Shown: positions 48,201 through 59,885, counted from the first letter of the stretch. The stretch is DNA of 64,000 nt from Psettodes erumei (GCA_016785225.1 JAFBJZ010000615.1:62001-126000), one strand, 5' to 3'. Translations and numbers: made by a program. The notes: a model not told the origin generated them from the sequence alone.

Positions 48201-50847
48201 CGAGGAAGTCAGCAGCAATGGGGTCAGTCATCAGCATGTGGGATGATAGCAGCTTATACACCTCCCCGTGTTCCCGCTCCGGGAGGAAATTCAAGATATT
48301 TTGGTCCACCATATCTGACTGGTGCAAAAGGACAGATGAACGACGGTCAGTCTTTTGCGGAGCATGCGACACGCGACAGGGTCACTTCAGAAATAGCATT
48401 CCGGTGACATAATCGTTGACACCGGGAAGGCTGCCTCCATTTCTGGATTGGAAGCGTTGCATAGGTGGTTTCAGACACGCTTAGTTTGGAGCCGTGAACT
48501 TAAAACTATTCCCGAACAGAAATGAAACAAACCAAGGAAAATGTAAGAGATCTCATTCCTACCCGTCCTGGATTAGATCAGGAGAAATTGCAAATAAAAA
48601 TTCGGCGCTGCGCGTCCAACATGAGCTATTTTTAATCATGTAACTGGACTGTTTCTAATCAACGGGCATTCATGTGCAGGTAGCAACGCGCCTTAAATGG
48701 GCAAAAATGTTTGTGCGTTTGGATGAGAATGAGCCTGGGGCAGAGCGGGTACAGTAAAAAAAAAAGCTCACAGGGCCAAAAAAAAAAAAAACATAAGAGA
48801 ACAATGCAGTTGCAGTTGTTGGCGAGTGAATGCAGAGCAACTCATGCGAATCTTTTCCGCTTACCGGTAAATGGCCAGTAAGTGAAGACACGCTGTCAGA
48901 TACGTATATGATGTTTCCGTCTGTAGTTAACGCTACCAAGAAACCATCTAGGGCCTGTAAGAAGACAAAATGGGCACGTTGGCATTGGGGCTTCAAGTGG
49001 GTTGAAGAGCAGCGGGTAAATGAAAAGTGTCTTACATCGTCACATATCATCATCATCATCGTCTGTGGTAATTAAATGCATAATAAGATTACGTCCACAT
49101 GTTGTTGATGTGCTGATGAACCTTTTGCTAGAGCTTCAACGACGCTGAAAACATAACTGAGCTGAAACGGAATTCTCGTCACACGTCTTCGTTATCTTAA
49201 TCGTCGGACCTCGATCGACCTCCTGCGAACGCTTTACCTCCAGCATGAGCTGAGTGAACTCCTCGTTGCTGAGGAACGAAGGCTTCCAGTCCTGTCTCAC
49301 GTCGCAGGTTTCATTCTGCGCAGTGATGTCTGAAAGAGACGCAGGGTAAAGAGCCGATTAAGTCGAAACGAAGTGGAGAGGGTGCAAATGTCGGTCGACA
49401 GCCTGTCGCAAGGATACACGCTGCGTACGGGCTACAATGCGTTTCCCTACCTTTCTGTTTCTGCAAGAAGTCAATAGTTCTCTGCAGTATGGTGGACTTG
49501 TCCATCTTGCGCGGATGGCCCTGGCCCTGCAGCATGGTGCATAGCTCCTTGATGAGCACGTTGAACTGGTCTCGTCTCTTCTTCTCAGATTTGTTACGGG
49601 ATGCCCTTAAAATGTCAAGCGACGAAAGCAATTACAAGTCAGCGGAGGCGCAGGTGAGAGCGGCGCCAATCGAGCAGCCGCACTTTATCATTCATTCCTG
49701 CTGTTGCATCTGTCGCTCCGCAGATGAAAGAGCGGAAAGAGGAAAATCAACCAGAGGGGAGCGGAGAGGGGAGAGGGGTCGAAACAGCGGCTCAGCGCCG
49801 AAAATGAGTTTGTTCCAGTCTCTGGGCAACACAACTGTTAACAATAAAAGACGCGAGCCTGAGCGAGAGGCGAACGCAATTACAGCTGAGGTGATTGGCT
49901 CATCTGCAAAATACAAACGCGGGCTCTAATGCAGAACTGAACTTTCTACAAACTGAACGAGCCAAGTGATAAAACACAGGACACAGCAGCGGGCGGCTGT
50001 GTTGAGCGGACACGCGTCGATAAGCCCACGACGTACCGGACGGCAGGCAGATAAAGTTAGCGAATAGCTCGGCACGGGAAATCGACGTCACTGAGCCAAA
50101 CTTCGCCATCACATAGGCCATGAAAATTTTTTTGCGGCTCGTTTTGGGTTGTTTTGACCTGAATCATGTCCATTTTTCACCTGGAGTTCTTGCCGGACAG
50201 CCTAAAAGTTTCATGGAGTAAATGTTTGAATATAACGTGATACTGAGGCTTCAAGCATCTTTTAAAATGATTAAATGCATGTTTTTCCATCCCCAGAGAA
50301 ATTCCTTTTTGAAAGCTGTATATATAGAGGCATAAACACACACACACACACAAGTACCTTTTTGCCCTGTCTTTCTCATCTTCGTCCATTAGATCTTCCA
50401 CGCAGCTGTTGGTGCTAGAGGGGTAGGAGTGGAAACGCTGTTATCTTTTTACACGTTATCGCGGCACATGTTTACCATCTGAAGCCAAAACAGAGCACAT
50501 TGGACTTCTACGTACTGTAACGGAGTGTTAATGGCAACAGAGATAATGGGTCATAAAGCACAGGGGCTGAATATGTTAACAGCCTCACCCAAACAAGACT
50601 TTAACCGGAGTACGGGGGCGGTGACACGTTTCTGCCGCCCAAAACCCTGACGCGCGCTTCCGCCCAGTAAGTAGTTCATTTAAGAATTATGCGCGACTGT
50701 AAATATTACACAGCGATATCAGATGAAGATGTCCGGGTGTTATGTCACTGAGGTCGCTAAGACGGCAAAGCGAGGTCAACCGGATACTCACTCCCATTCC
50801 CTGCGGGCGGACGGACAGGGGCCGCCGAAGTCAGAAAGGTTGTCCAT
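39027..50847 (-). CDS. npas2: CLOCK/NPAS2-family bHLH-PAS transcription factor
   Basis: Circadian activator that pairs with BMAL1 on E-boxes. Coding exons on the - strand, in gene order: 50847-50792, 50414-50358, 49605-49451, 49329-49238, 48954-48865, 48318-48198, 47117-47004, 46882-46764, 45641-45559, 45455-45349, 45169-45022, 44846-44762, 44657-44531, 43117-43020, 42868-42782, 42310-42113, 41075-40845, 40517-40333, 40219-40127, 40037-39827, 39218-39027. All 21 join in phase: 2649 bases, 882 residues. bHLH about 36-88 (SRNKSEKKRRDQFNVLIKEL), PAS-A about 110-235, PAS-B about 275-380 (KGQQWIWLQTHYYITYHQW), coiled coil about 545-579 (KEQLEERTRILQADIKTQQ, matching the region of mouse Clock exon 19). 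The Gln-rich C-terminus includes runs of 11 and 12 Gln. MDEDEKDRAKR favours NPAS2; QRQNSF resembles CLOCK. Exons 14 and 15 rest on weak similarity plus phase. An internal Met at residue 28 is the mammalian NPAS2 start. Confidence 0.92.
40977..41036 (-). repeat. CAG tract in exon 17 of the bHLH-PAS gene
   Basis: Read on the - strand, 12 consecutive Gln codons, nearly all CAG, in the transactivation region. On the + strand this is a CTG tract. Length variation would change Gln number without a frameshift. Confidence 0.9.
42266..42310 (-). repeat. CAG tract in exon 16 of the bHLH-PAS gene
   Basis: Three Gln, one Ser, then eleven Gln (one CAA and ten CAG) just ahead of the coiled coil. Poly-Gln length here varies in Clock-family genes of other animals. 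Confidence 0.9.
43709..43729. repeat. (TA)n repeat
   Basis: Short TA tract next to a poly(T) run, inside an intron of the bHLH-PAS gene. Confidence 0.8.
50336..50352. repeat. Short (CA)n repeat
   Basis: About eight CA units beginning five bases into the intron that follows exon 2 of the bHLH-PAS gene. The donor GT (minus strand 50357-50356) is very close to it. Confidence 0.8.
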
Positions 50848-51180
50848 GTTCACTCCCTTTCCCAGCCAGGCCCTTTCTGCCGTCTCGTAAGTCCCATCCG
50901 CGCCGGCCGGGTCTGAACGCTCTTTTGGAAAAAGCTCTACCGCGGTCCGGCCGCCCACCGCTGCCTCCAGCACACCAAAGACGTGGCGAATCCTACTGGC
51001 ACGGGGGAGCAGAAAAAAAAAACTGATTAAAACATCCTGAAGGCGAGTATTTTGTTTAGCATGAAAAACGCATTGAGTCAGTTTTCATTCAAGTCAAGGG
51101 CAACAAATAAAATAACAGATAAAGAGTTAAAAAGTCGTGGTTACAATAAGTTAATACGATAATCTTAAAGTTACGTAAAA
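50848..51180. other. 5' leader and upstream sequence of the bHLH-PAS gene
   Basis: The minus-strand frame stays open upstream of the ATG at 50847 to about 50973 with no further ATG, then enters a C/T-rich stretch. A possible acceptor (tgccag) is near 50998. It probably holds 5' UTR. Confidence 0.4.
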
Positions 51181-51184
51181 ATAA

Positions 51185-51520
51185 GTTCTGAGAGACGGTT
51201 GGGGGCTGGGGCCCCGTCACGCTCGGCCTTCAGCCTTGACCGAGAAACGGCCGACAGAGCCTTAACAGAAGATCTCCGGCTACGGGCTGGCAAGTGCTGG
51301 TTTTTGAGTCTCTGCCCGGGTAGCTCGGTGCCACACCATGTAGGGCCTTTAAGTCAAAAGCTTTTTGGAAATGAAATAAGGAGTAAGGATCTGTTCGATG
51401 CCAAAACCGGGATGTCTGCAGGATCTGAGGCAGGGTGAGCAGAATCAGCATCCCCAGGGTATTTAACGCTTCCTCTGACAAGGCCAGCGGTTGACGCACA
51501 ACTCCGGTCCGATTAGATGA
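51185..51520 (-). mobile_element. Degenerate L2-like LINE, reverse-transcriptase C-terminal part
   Basis: Read on the - strand, one frame gives FDLKALHGVAPSYPG, typical of the end of L2/Rex-like LINE reverse transcriptases (usually TFKALHGLAPxYL). A second frame shortly after gives RRSSVKALSAVSRSRLKAE, resembling the next conserved stretch of the same proteins. The frames are shifted relative to each other, so the copy is dead. Confidence 0.6.
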
Positions 51521-51599
51521 AGCAGTTGCTGGCTTTGCGTGCACGTTGTCCATCCGTGATGCCACTGTCTGAGTGCTAAAGAAGCAGAGAGTTTCCAAA

Positions 51600-52225
51600 C
51601 TTTTGCTTGCATCTCTTATAAAAAAACACCGACCAGCAGGATCTTGGGTCCGATGTCCTGATGAGCTTCTCTCTCCAACGCCAGCTGCGTGCTCCGCTGT
51701 GATCCCATCCTCGCTGATGCCGTGACATAAGCCTTAGCGGCTTTGGGTCTGTTGTTTACCTCCAAGAGGCTGTCTTCGCCTGGGCTTAGCTGCTTAGCCG
51801 TCTCGCCGTTAGCTTCGGAGCTAGCGACACTGATGCAAGGCGCCACATTACCCCCCCCCCGACCGGCAAGCGCGTCCAGAACTGTGCACACCACGGGATC
51901 AGGTCCAGTCCAATCAGCACCACACACCCAGGTCCCAAATAGGTTTTGGGGCTCGTTATGTCCCAGAGTCTCTTTGCAATGCGGTTTCGGGGTCCCTGGA
52001 TCTGATGGTCCGCCGGTTCTGGTGCATCCGGAGGAGGGGGAAGAGATGGGAGGCATCTTTTCTCAGGCGGCCGTCTGTGAACTTTTGTCCTCTTCTGCTG
52101 TTCCACTAAAGACATTTCCATTAGTGCCATGGCAACCAGCAACAGCTCTGTTAGGAAATTGGCAATTTGAGGAGAAGAAAAAAAAGAGCGGCAAAGCATA
52201 TAACAAGCAGAGAGCTGTACCATCC
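51600..52225. mobile_element. Possible degenerate mobile element, unidentified
   Basis: About 600 bases are open in several frames: 146 and 145 codons on the - strand and 163 on the + strand. I recognise none of the translations. The segment lies just upstream (minus-strand sense) of the L2-like relic and could be an earlier part of the same copy or a separate insertion. The composition differs from the AT-rich flanks. Confidence 0.3.
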
Positions 52226-53385
52226 GAAGGCTGAGACAGTGCGTATGAACCTGTACGCGGATTATCTACACGAGTTGCATCCATGTCTTAATTACAGGTG
52301 GAGGCTAATGAGAATTCGGACAGACTTTGCCCCACATGCACACTGAGTGAGGGGCACGGGTGTCAAATCGAGACCCACTGTCAGAAGAGAAATACTCGGA
52401 AAACATGGAGATGTTAGAGTGATGTGGCGCGACCCTGAATAATGAACTACTTAAAGGTCATTAGTCTCCAACGACGGAAAAAATGAAGGTCTGTAACCTG
52501 CGCTCAGCCCTGAAACTCGTTTAAAGCGCCATGTCAGCCGATAACCCCCAAAACAGAAATTGAAGCGGGGCGCTGCTGTAAAAAAAAGAAAACAACACGC
52601 CGCGCGCCCTGTGACATTCTCCCCGTGTAACAACGGATGAAATCTACTCAATTCGATAAACATCTGCACCCACGCTGACATTCTCTAATTCCTGCTCTCA
52701 TGTCACTTGATCGGATTTTAGCTCCACATGAAAACCGTGAAATACGCCTCTGAAAAATGAGCCGATCAGCTGACGTGTCGGGAAAAAAAAAAAGCTCCAC
52801 TGCCGAGTTCCCGTTCTCCCCGTTCACCCGGCAGATGTAGCAGGACAACTGATTTTGCTGGTTTTTCTCGCGCTTTTATCCCAAACTCTCTCCTTGCGAC
52901 TGATCCTTTCTGGTCATTTTTTTTTTTCAGGTTGCTTCATAAGTCTGATTCGACCGCACACGCGACCGGCCGAACTGCAGTTTCTCTGTCGGACGGCAAA
53001 ATGTAGCGGGTAGCGAGCGACAGCCAAGGAGCTCGAGGTGTCAAACAGAGATCGCAGAGTGGGGAGACATTCTTGTGTTGATTTCTGTGAATTACATTAA
53101 CGGCGAGGGGGGGGCATATGTCCAACCACGTCCTCCATAGATCATGGCGACCAATTTGCAAAAACTTAGATACTTTCCACCGAGAGCATCGTGTTCCAGC
53201 GCAGGGAACACGGAAGGTTCAGTTTCACGTCCCATTTCCTAAACCACGTTTACATGTGTGTTCTATTTTCACTTGACCTTAAGGTTCGCACTTCAACAAG
53301 CCGACAATTTGGTTTTAGTTAGCAAATTGTTGCAGGTTAAACACACCTTTCCGTTAGAGTCTCAATTAATGTACACAAACCAATA

Positions 53386-53409
53386 TCTCCTCCCTCCCTC
53401 CCTCCCTCA
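53386..53409. repeat. (CTCC)n low-complexity tract
   Basis: Five to six CTCC-type units, seen directly. Confidence 0.75.
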
Positions 53410-55698
53410 CGTGGCGAAAAAGCGTTGGGGGAAACTTTGCAATCGGAGCGCGGGACGCCCGAGGACGCTGATCCGCCGAAGACTGAAATTACAAACCCGT
53501 TACAGAAAGATCCAAACTCATATCTAAGTGGGCCATGGCGGTATTCATGTTTCCAAAACTGACCCTGACGGTTCTGTTCGTCTTCAGCAAAACAAAACAC
53601 GGCAAAAAAAAAAGAAAGAAAATTGTTATTGCGGAGGGATGTTGTGTAAACCCCCCCCCCCCTCCCCATATCAGCCTGCATTCTTAACGTATTGAGGCTA
53701 AACCACGCCTCGCGAGGTTAACAGCTCAAGAGCGCCGGAGTCTCGTTACACTCGTGCCCTCAGGTATTTAAAGCCTTTAACCGGCGGCCTGAACTCGTGG
53801 CAGGAGTCCGTACGCTCAGGTTCAAGTTCACGACCAAACTCCGCGTGTGTGCGTGTGTGTGTGTGTGTGAGCAGACGGAGGCCGACGACACACGGCTTTC
53901 TCGCCGCGCGCGAGAGAAAAGAAGCCCTCTGTCGGAAATGACGGCGTTGGTCCTAAAAAGGATATAGGTTGCATTTTAAAGTTTAATGACGGAATAAACA
54001 CCTGCTGCCACAAACGCACCTCGCAGCGTACCCTCCCTTAATGCGTGTTATATTTTTAGCGCAGCGAACGTACATATTCGATGTCTGCATCCAGCGAAAA
54101 AAAAAAACATCTAGGAAAAGATGAAAAGCGGCAACCCGGTCGTATTTTGATCGCAAGCAGGATCGCGCAGTCGGAGGAAATGGAACGAGAAGCGCCGGGT
54201 GCTCGCTTCCAGACACCGGACAGGCCGCTTGCCGCCGCAGTCCTTCACCGCAAAATTAAAATGACACCGGCGGAGGCCCCTTCACTTTTGCTTCGTTCCA
54301 GGCGCCCGCCGTCGTACACGACACAGCCGCGCACGTGCTGCGGACACGCGCCGTTGGTCCTCTTGAAAAATGCCGCACGAAAACAGCTGGAGATGCGACG
54401 ACGGCGTCAAATCATCGGGCGGATCCTTCACGGGGCGATCGACACCTGGGCGCAGCTTAGCTTAGTTAATGACGCATGCCCGCTCGCGCGAGACGGGCTG
54501 CCGGCCGATAGCGTCGGTATCTTTGCGCCGACGGCCAGCGGCTTGCGGAAACGAAAAAAAAAAAAACGCGGGCATACCTGTCCCACGTGTCGGGCTCGAA
54601 AACACAACAGCGAAGTTTATCTTGAAGACCATCCGGGACCGGCTGCGCGACCAAAAAGAAAACAAAAACAAAACCACTCTGCTGATCTATATCTCGCTGG
54701 ACGAGAAGCGCGGAAGTCTAATGCCCATAATTTGCTGCGCGACTCCCAAATTAAAGTCGGGACTGGTGGAATTGCCTCACATCTAGACGGGCCCAGCTCC
54801 TAAATAATTCAACTGGAACGTTCTCCTTTTGTTTTTTATTAGAGTGAGACTGCAACTTTTTTCAGAAGTCAGACATTTCATCATAACCTTTACATCAATA
54901 TCTTCAGGCATGGGAGGCTGTAACAGGGCAATTAGCCGTTTGTTTGGCGTTTTAATTGCAAGCGGAAACGCGCGAGCGTCTCAGCGGATTTTCCCGAAAC
55001 TTTACCAACGCACAAATCAATAGGAAAGCCACATGCTCATCGCCGGTCGGCGCAGGTGACGCGCATCACCGATCTATCGTCGCGGGATAGGTGATGTCGC
55101 CGACCTCGTGCGCCGGCTGTGGCCTCCAGTTTCCTGACATGTCAACACAGAGACTTCCAGCGCGGGCTGCAGGCCACGTGTGAGGATCGCAACCATAACA
55201 AAAAAAATGCACAAAAGAGAGAAGAGAGAAATCTGCTCTGCCTCTCAAACAAGGCCCACTTTAAAGTGAGTGTGTTGTAAATGATAGCTTCATTAAAGAA
55301 CTTCATTAGCAATGCATTACTGGGCAATAATGAAGAAGATAACAGGCACATTTTGAAAAAAATAAACAAATCAAGTGCCGAACGTGAGCAAACAATCTCA
55401 ATATTAAAGTCTGAGAGCTGACGATAAAATAAAAGGTTTACTGTGATAGTTCATACAGTCCTTGACTGCATTATCCACGTGTGTCTCCCAGATGGATTAA
55501 AAGCCAATATTCATAAAGCCGTTATTTATAAGTAGCTATTTAAATATTCTCTTCCCTGCAATACTGCAATAAATCCCCCATCTGAACACAGAACGCACCC
55601 TGGACAGTCTGGACATGTTTATTTACCTGTTTAGTTTGTTTTGAGCACTTAATGATCCCCCTTCACCGAACAGTGTAATATACATAAACAGCAACAAA

Positions 55699-55723
55699 CA
55701 CACACACACACACACACACACAC
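55699..55723. repeat. (CA)n microsatellite
   Basis: About 12 CA units. Confidence 0.9.
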
Positions 55724-55938
55724 CAGACCTTTTTTATGTACCTAATTTTTCTCATGTGCTGTTCATTCATTGGCTTCATCAACCCATTAGACAGATATTA
55801 CAGTAAACACAGCCCAGAGCAAAATGTATCGGCCAATATCCAATTCAAAGTCGATACTTACAGCACATACAGGTGCAGAGGGAAACTCTCAAAACCCACG
55901 TCCTTTTCTAATAATATATAAGGTGAGGTCTCAGGTTG

Positions 55939-55959
55939 TTGTTGTTGTTGTTGTTGTTT
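55939..55959. repeat. (GTT)n trinucleotide repeat
   Basis: About seven GTT units. Confidence 0.85.
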
Positions 55960-56079
55960 TTCTGTTGTGATTTCCGGCGCGAGGAGAGCGAGGAAGACGG
56001 GAGGGCACTTTCTGCTGGCGAACACGCCCACGGCTCGACGACACCGGGGACCGCGCACCCGCTGACCCTTTAACTTCCC

Positions 56080-56080
<1 letters not shown>

Positions 56081-56137
<57 letters not shown>

Positions 56138-56139
56138 CG
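56081..56139. repeat. (GT)n(GC)n alternating purine-pyrimidine tract
   Basis: About 24 GT units run directly into about five GC units, giving 59 bases of unbroken purine-pyrimidine alternation. Confidence 0.95.
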
Positions 56140-56188
56140 GTAAATAAGTAGCCTGAATCTGCCACACTCCGTCCCAGGGTCAAACGGG

Positions 56189-56191
<3 letters not shown>

Positions 56192-56237
<46 letters not shown>
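56192..56237. repeat. (CT)n microsatellite
   Basis: About 22 CT units, 53 bases after the GT/GC tract. Confidence 0.95.
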
Positions 56238-56241
<4 letters not shown>

Positions 56242-56915
56242 AGAAAACCATGTCAGCTGCAAACGAGAGGACGAGAGAGGGAGAGACAGAAAACAGCGGG
56301 TCTGTCAGAGAAACCGTGAACTCCGGGTGGACTCGAAGCTGCCAGGTTGGGTAACATCAGCCGGCCCCCCCTAAGCCTGCTGAGAAATTATTTAAGCATT
56401 TCTTTGCCCGCGACATTTGACGTTCTGCGACGCGGCGTCTCTTTGAGGAGCCACTGATGAAGGGAGAAAAAAAAAACCAAAACAAACCCTCCGGCCTTTT
56501 GCCGTGAGATTCATTAGCGACGGTTCAGCGGAAGGGAAGAGAGGGGGAAAAAAGGTTATTTCAACCCTGTAACCAGGGCAGTGCACGACTGAGAGCTGAA
56601 AACATGTAAGCGGCATTCAAGAGCGCTGGGTCCACGGGAGCCGTCTGATACGGGCTGCCCGCGTTTGACGGCACACGCTCCGGCTCTGGTAGAAAATGAT
56701 TAACTGGGTTCTTGACGGGAGGGGGGGCTAATCACGCGGGCGACCACCTCTGTTTTGATTTGGGGGAAGCGGCCGCTCTCGCGAACTTTGACGTCGTAAA
56801 CAGTGCGAAACAGGCGGCGGCGACGCGCCGGCAAACCCTGCGCTCCCCCTGCGCGGACTGGACTCTTTAAAAACAAACAAACACGAGGGAGGGAAAAAAA
56901 TCACATCTCACGTAC

Positions 56916-57000
56916 CTTGAAAACGGACCTCCGACAGGAATAAGTGTCCACGCTTAACTCCGATCGATCTCTTCATCTTTAAAAAAAAAAAAGCAGCTAA
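56916..57000 (-). promoter_or_regulatory. Possible 5' non-coding exon of the bHLH-PAS gene
   Basis: On the - strand a strong donor consensus (TTTTCAAG then GTACGTGAG, GT at 56915-56914) lies in a CpG-rich stretch about 6 kb upstream of the first coding exon. NPAS2 and CLOCK genes have distant non-coding first exons, so this is a candidate. No transcript evidence is available and the exon start is not defined. Confidence 0.25.
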
Positions 57001-58431
57001 GCGCGGCTACCAGCGTCCGCCTGACCGGGTTTTGGGGGGGCGGGCACCGAAAGCCTTAAATTGCGTAACACCGCCCGAGTTAATAACGTGCTGTTATTAA
57101 TCGCCGGTGAGCCGTCTTCGCCAGTTCTAGTTTACCGACAGCACGCCACCGAATTCCGCCCCCCCCCTCCTCCCTTCTCCTCTCATCCGCGGTCTCTGGT
57201 GGCCAACGCGTCCGTCTATTTTCCAGGCACCGTACTCCACATCCTCCGCCGGCAGTGGCTTGTAAACAGGACCAGAGAGCGGAGAAAGTAGGTCAGCTGG
57301 TAGCTCAATACTCGCCTAACTACGGCGGCGGCGTAAGCAGTCGACTGTGCAACACGACAGAGAGGAACCTTTAACGACCGGGAGGGGGCGAAGGGGAGGA
57401 GGAGGGGGGGCGAAGGGGATGAGGAGGAGGGGGGGGCGTATTGTGATCTTTAACACGTGCTTAAACGTGTAACAACGCAAAACGCTAAATGTCGTCTGGA
57501 GTGCGGTTTTGTAACGCGCTTTCACCGCAGGGCGTGAAAATGGGAATTCGCTTGGCTGTGAATACACGGCAAGTCCCCCCATCCATTAGGCTCGGTCCAC
57601 ATTTGTCAAGGAAGACCGCTCGAAATAGTATGGGGGGGGGGTCTTTAAATGACAGGTACTGTCAGATGCAGTATCGAAGGCAAGTCTCACGAGGAGGAGC
57701 TGTAAACACAGTCCTCCTCCCTGCCAGCAAACCACGACTCCATCCGTAAGCGAGAGGAGAAACTAAAGACTTTTGTTTTTCTCCTCAAGTACTTCCCCAT
57801 GCTTCCTATGTTTTGTTTTTTTCTTTTCCCTTTTTTTTTTTTTTTTTTTTACAACTTCCTGATTGCCTCTTCCCTCAGCCAAAGTCCCAAATGTGGGTCA
57901 ACAAGCCTGCATGACTAATTTCACAGGCTCACAGCGGAGCGGCTTCGAGTGTTTTGCTTCCGTCCAGCGAACGGGCGAGAGGGCGCGCGGGGCGTGTGGC
58001 GAACCCTCGCGCCGAGAGCCCACGTTTAAAGTTTAAGGCACGGCTGAGACAGCGGGGTAGGTGGCGACGCCGCGACGACCCCATCGGCGTTCGGGCGCAG
58101 TGATGATCGGTAATCATTTCCGAGGGTTGGCGCGATTTTGCGGCCTCCTCTCCTGCACAGCGCCGCCGAAGACAGCGTTTGTTTTTCGCCGACCGGAGCC
58201 AGAAACCTGCTGGGGCTCTGGCGTCGACCGCTCATAGCTCAGGGAGGTGACCATCGGTATTTTGATTTGATTTCGCTCGGACAAACCCCAATGTGATGCT
58301 GTATTTTTTATAATTTTTTTTTTATTCATAACACATGTCCGCTTACTGTTCATAAACACTGAGCAAAGCCCACTTTGAGTTATTTTTAGAACTCACTTCT
58401 TGTGCTCATCCCTCCTCCCTCCCCTGTGTAG

Positions 58432-58455
58432 ACACACACACACACACACACACAC
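58432..58455. repeat. (AC)n microsatellite
   Basis: About 12 AC units. Confidence 0.9.
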
Positions 58456-59550
58456 GTTTATTTGTGTATAAATGAGCAGCTGATCACATTCCCACCCATG
58501 CCACAAGCTCTCTTCCCTGACCTCGAGGTCACCGCCGTCCGACGGACCGCACGCTTCTGTTGCGGCCGGGTCTCTCGCGGCTCCGGCCCGGACGCCGCTG
58601 TCTCTTCCGACACCCCTGGACGCTCGAGGTCGCGCGGAAGAGTTACCCTGCCGACGGGGCCCCCTCGTGATAAAGGTCGCTCGTCATGTGAGCGAGGAGA
58701 GCGGCGCGCGCGGGGAAGAGCTGCTTCGACGGTTACAAGAGAGCAGCCCGAGCGCACGTCTTCTGGCAAATCCGTGGAATTAATATAGTTGACAGAGTTG
58801 CGGGAAGTAATGTAATGAAATATTAAATGCAGTGACTACAGTGCAAGCTGAGCTGCACAAAAATCGTTCTATTTTTTGAGGTTTTTTTACACAGACAGAT
58901 TTTTATCACTACGGTGGTTAAACCAACAAAAGAAAATTTTGTTGCCACCCAGACAGAAAGCAGTCTGTGGTCATGTGATATCAAAGCAAACCGAATTGGT
59001 GCCTTTTGGCACTGCCAGCCCTCCTTTTTTTTTTTTTTTTTTTTTTCCTTTTTTGACATTTTATGATGAGAATGTTTCTCCGATTCACAGGCCGCTCGTC
59101 TCAGCGGCCGCCCTCGCGTAATGAGTCGCGCTTTCCCGCCCGCTGATTGGGACCACGGTCCAGATTTTACGATGACTGATGATGCGGTGCCAGTGCAACG
59201 CCGTTTGGACCAGATTGCGAGATACGATGTCACAGGAGCACCGACCTCTCCGGACCTCCAGCGAATCACCGCGTACCTCGTGAATCATTGGCATTGCGCC
59301 TTTTGTACTGAGGCGATGATAGATAAGTAGCAGTTGTGATGGCAGGTAGAGTGACATCTCTTGCATGCCGTCAGCGATGCGTAACTTGCGCTGAGCCATG
59401 CACATGACTAAGTTTATGAACAAAATAACGGGGGGGGGGGTGTGACGAAATCTTTGTTTCAAGCCTCGGCATTGGCGGAAAGCTTCAAGCGCGTTACTGC
59501 TCAGCCAGACTAAACACAGCGAGGCCACCAGGCACCACAGAGGGGCCCCC

Positions 59551-59579
59551 ACCACCACCACCACCACCACCACCACCAA
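59551..59579. repeat. (ACC)n trinucleotide repeat
   Basis: About nine ACC units. It produces a run of Val in an antisense open frame. Confidence 0.9.
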
Positions 59580-59859
59580 TTCAATTCCCAACGCTGGCCT
59601 TTCTGTGCGGAGCTCCCACTGCGCGTGTTACGCCACTGCTCCAGTTCCTTTCATGACATGAAAGTCAAGTCGAGGCGGGCGACGGGCACTGAGTTGGAGG
59701 GGAGGGGCCGGGCGAAGCCAAATTGCACAAATTTTTTTTTTTTTTTTCTCCAGTCACTATGGTGACTTTGGAGGTGTTGCTGAAAGGTAACAGATCAGGT
59801 CACGGCGCGTACAATGCGGCGCGGCTAATAAGGCTGCAGTTTGCTTTCACACTGCCCCC

Positions 59860-59885
59860 ACACACACACACACACACACACACAC
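59860..59885. repeat. (CA)n microsatellite
   Basis: About 13 CA units. Confidence 0.9.

Larger units (their letters stand above)
52226..56900. other. Non-coding DNA upstream of the bHLH-PAS gene
   Basis: No gene is supported. The stretch 54081-54803 is an open frame of 240 codons with a composition unlike a folded protein. The stretch 55200-55560 is AT-rich with homeodomain-like and POU-like motifs and looks like a conserved non-coding element. Several CACGTG E-boxes are present (53408, 54332, 54584, 55175, 55476). Simple repeats are listed separately. Confidence 0.5.

Noticed and set aside
54081..54803. 240-codon open frame upstream of the bHLH-PAS gene
   Set aside because: Composition is basic and low-complexity, with homopolymer A runs giving Lys tracts. 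No domain is recognisable and other long frames overlap it, so I treat it as chance.
59085..59591. 168-codon minus-strand frame with a poly-Val start
   Set aside because: The Val run comes from the ACC repeat. The remainder matches no family I know, and a plus-strand frame overlaps it.
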